From DATGIQ01 sp035295665 (lineage in GTDB: Bacteria; Planctomycetota; Planctomycetia; Gemmatales; Gemmataceae): a DNA stretch of 24,039 nucleotides. Numbering within the stretch: the first letter of the stretch is position 1; every line of letters begins with the position of its first letter. This document shows, piece by piece, positions 23,185-24,039 of this stretch. The stretch covers positions 1 to 24,039 of the forward strand of contig DATGIQ010000552.1 in NCBI GenBank assembly GCA_035295665.1. Direction: 5' to 3'. The position numbers and the translations under genes were made by a program. Below the pieces are notes generated by a model, which did no database searches, had not been told where the DNA came from, and was given only the letters and a program-made list of their open reading frames with translations.

Positions 23185-24039
23185 TTACCCGGGTGCCTCC
23201 ACCGTGACGGCCATGATGACGGGAGCCGTGCTGTCGGGTCCTTTCACGAATTCAATTTCCGTAATTGGATCCGCCCGCTGAGGCTCGATGGCCAGATACC
23301 GAATTTGTTTGCCGCGTAGCGCGAAAGCGAACTCCGAGCCGGGAACGTCCACCCGGCGAATATAATCCGCGAAATGGACGCCGTTGATGAGGGGATGATC
23401 TTCCGTCTTGCCGTCTGCATAGTGAAGGCGGACGATCATCGTAACCGAGCCTTTTTCGCGATACGGATATCCCCAGCCGCTCACGCCGCTCAGGAGATGG
23501 ATCGCCTTGGCCGGCGCATTATACGGGAGACGGACCGACTTGGGCATCTTGGGCGGGATGGTCCCTTCCGGACCGTATAAGAGGATGACGTTCTTACGAT
23601 CCCCCTGTGGATCGGTCAAATGAAAGGGGATGCCGTGAAACGTCTTGGGAGACCAATCATCGAAAACCAAGCGTTCCGCCTGTGCCGCCTCGTCATAGAA
23701 CAAGCCGTGCGCGCTGACGGCGGTTGCTACTTTCTCCAGCGGCAGCGGCAAATACTTACCGCGCTGCGCCAGGAACTCCAGCAGGTCCGTGAGTTCCTTG
23801 CGCGTGAGCTGCTTTTCAAATCCATCGGGCATAAGCGATTTCGAGGAGGCAGCCAGCTCATCGATGTCGGCACGCAAGATGCTTTGCTTCTTCCCTTCCG
23901 CATCAAACAGCTCAATTGCCGTGCGGGATTCCGAGGCCAGCAAACCGACCAGGACTCGGCCCTGCTTGGTGGTCACCGTGTATGCCCGAAAATTGGCTTC
24001 CACGCTGCGGCTGGGGTCCAGGATGTCCGTGAGGAGATG
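23185..24039 (-). CDS. C-terminal part of planctomycete PVC-type heme-binding (CxxCH-family) protein
   Basis: The frame is open to the window edge, so only the last 284 residues are seen; the heme motif and the N-terminal domains lie outside. The visible start LLTDILDPSRSVEANFRAYTV and then TKQGRVLVGLLASES, ILRADIDELAASSKSLMPDG, and LTDLLEFLAQRGKYLPLPL match, from memory of the family, the tail of the large secreted planctomycete proteins with a CxxCH heme site and often a propeller or HEAT domain. The last 150 residues (GIPFHLTDPQGDRKNVILLYGP, LLSGVSGWGYP, VTMIVRLHYADGKTEDH, FALRGKQIRYLAIEP) form a beta-rich, NPCBM/discoidin-like module also found in these proteins, probably for carbohydrate binding. 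A GTG at 24003 could be misread as a start; the similarity continues before it. Confidence 0.85.
   Translation of the reverse strand, partial: HLLTDILDPSRSVEANFRAYTVTTKQGRVLVGLLASESRTAIELFDAEGKKQSILRADIDELAASSKSLMPDGFEKQLTRKELTDLLEFLAQRGKYLPLPLEKVATAVSAHGLFYDEAAQAERLVFDDWSPKTFHGIPFHLTDPQGDRKNVILLYGPEGTIPPKMPKSVRLPYNAPAKAIHLLSGVSGWGYPYREKGSVTMIVRLHYADGKTEDHPLINGVHFADYIRRVDVPGSEFAFALRGKQIRYLAIEPQRADPITEIEFVKGPDSTAPVIMAVTVEAPG

Overview
The window looks like a chromosomal segment of a planctomycete, probably of the Gemmata lineage. Reasons: a DUF1559 prepilin-like protein with an H-X9-DG motif; an ECF sigma factor carrying a membrane helix and a DUF1559-like tail; a PEP-CTERM-sorted protein; the C-terminal part of a planctomycete-type heme-binding (CxxCH-family) protein; a remnant resembling the tail of Gemmata-type TPR proteins; and GC-rich coding sequence. 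The assignment rests on gene content only, with no marker gene in the window. No tRNA, rRNA, CRISPR array, insertion sequence or phage gene was seen.

Layout. 1-2942 (+): an OmpR-type response regulator (N-terminus outside the window), its overlapping sensor kinase, and a small ECF sigma factor. 3151-5657 (+): an exported LolA-like protein and a large MscS-family channel. 5658-6153: a convergent gap with a decayed gene tail. 6154-10335 (-): sucA-sucB, the E1 and E2 subunits of 2-oxoglutarate dehydrogenase, without an E3 gene. 10662-15449 (-): in transcription order a HAD phosphatase, a cytosolic FHA-GAF histidine kinase and the ECF sigma/DUF1559 fusion. 15537-17896 (-): a TauE/SafE-family permease with a DUF1634 partner, then a PLP-dependent threonine dehydratase-like enzyme. 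18142-20747 (-): a tight cassette of DUF1559 prepilin-like protein, surface lipoprotein and PEP-CTERM beta-propeller protein. 20929-24039 (-): a TPR protein, a SpoIIE/RsbU-type phosphatase and the C-terminal part of a large heme-binding protein.

Signalling and the cell surface dominate: two histidine kinases, two sigma factors, a PP2C-type phosphatase, and several exported or anchored proteins. The most unusual gene is the sigma factor fusion at 10662-12845. Its predicted topology puts the promoter-recognition regions in the cytoplasm and a DUF1559-like plus coiled-coil tail outside, and it lies just downstream of the FHA-GAF kinase. A second theme is a set of large intergenic inverted repeats (2958-3024, 10511-10574, 18007-18063). 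The last two share a core sequence, so they are a dispersed repeat family rather than independent terminators.

Several starts were moved from the longest possible reading frame on the basis of ribosome binding sites: MscS 4029, sucA 10335, sigma fusion 12845, FHA kinase GTG 14680, HAD 15449, DUF1559 protein 20747, phosphatase 22793.
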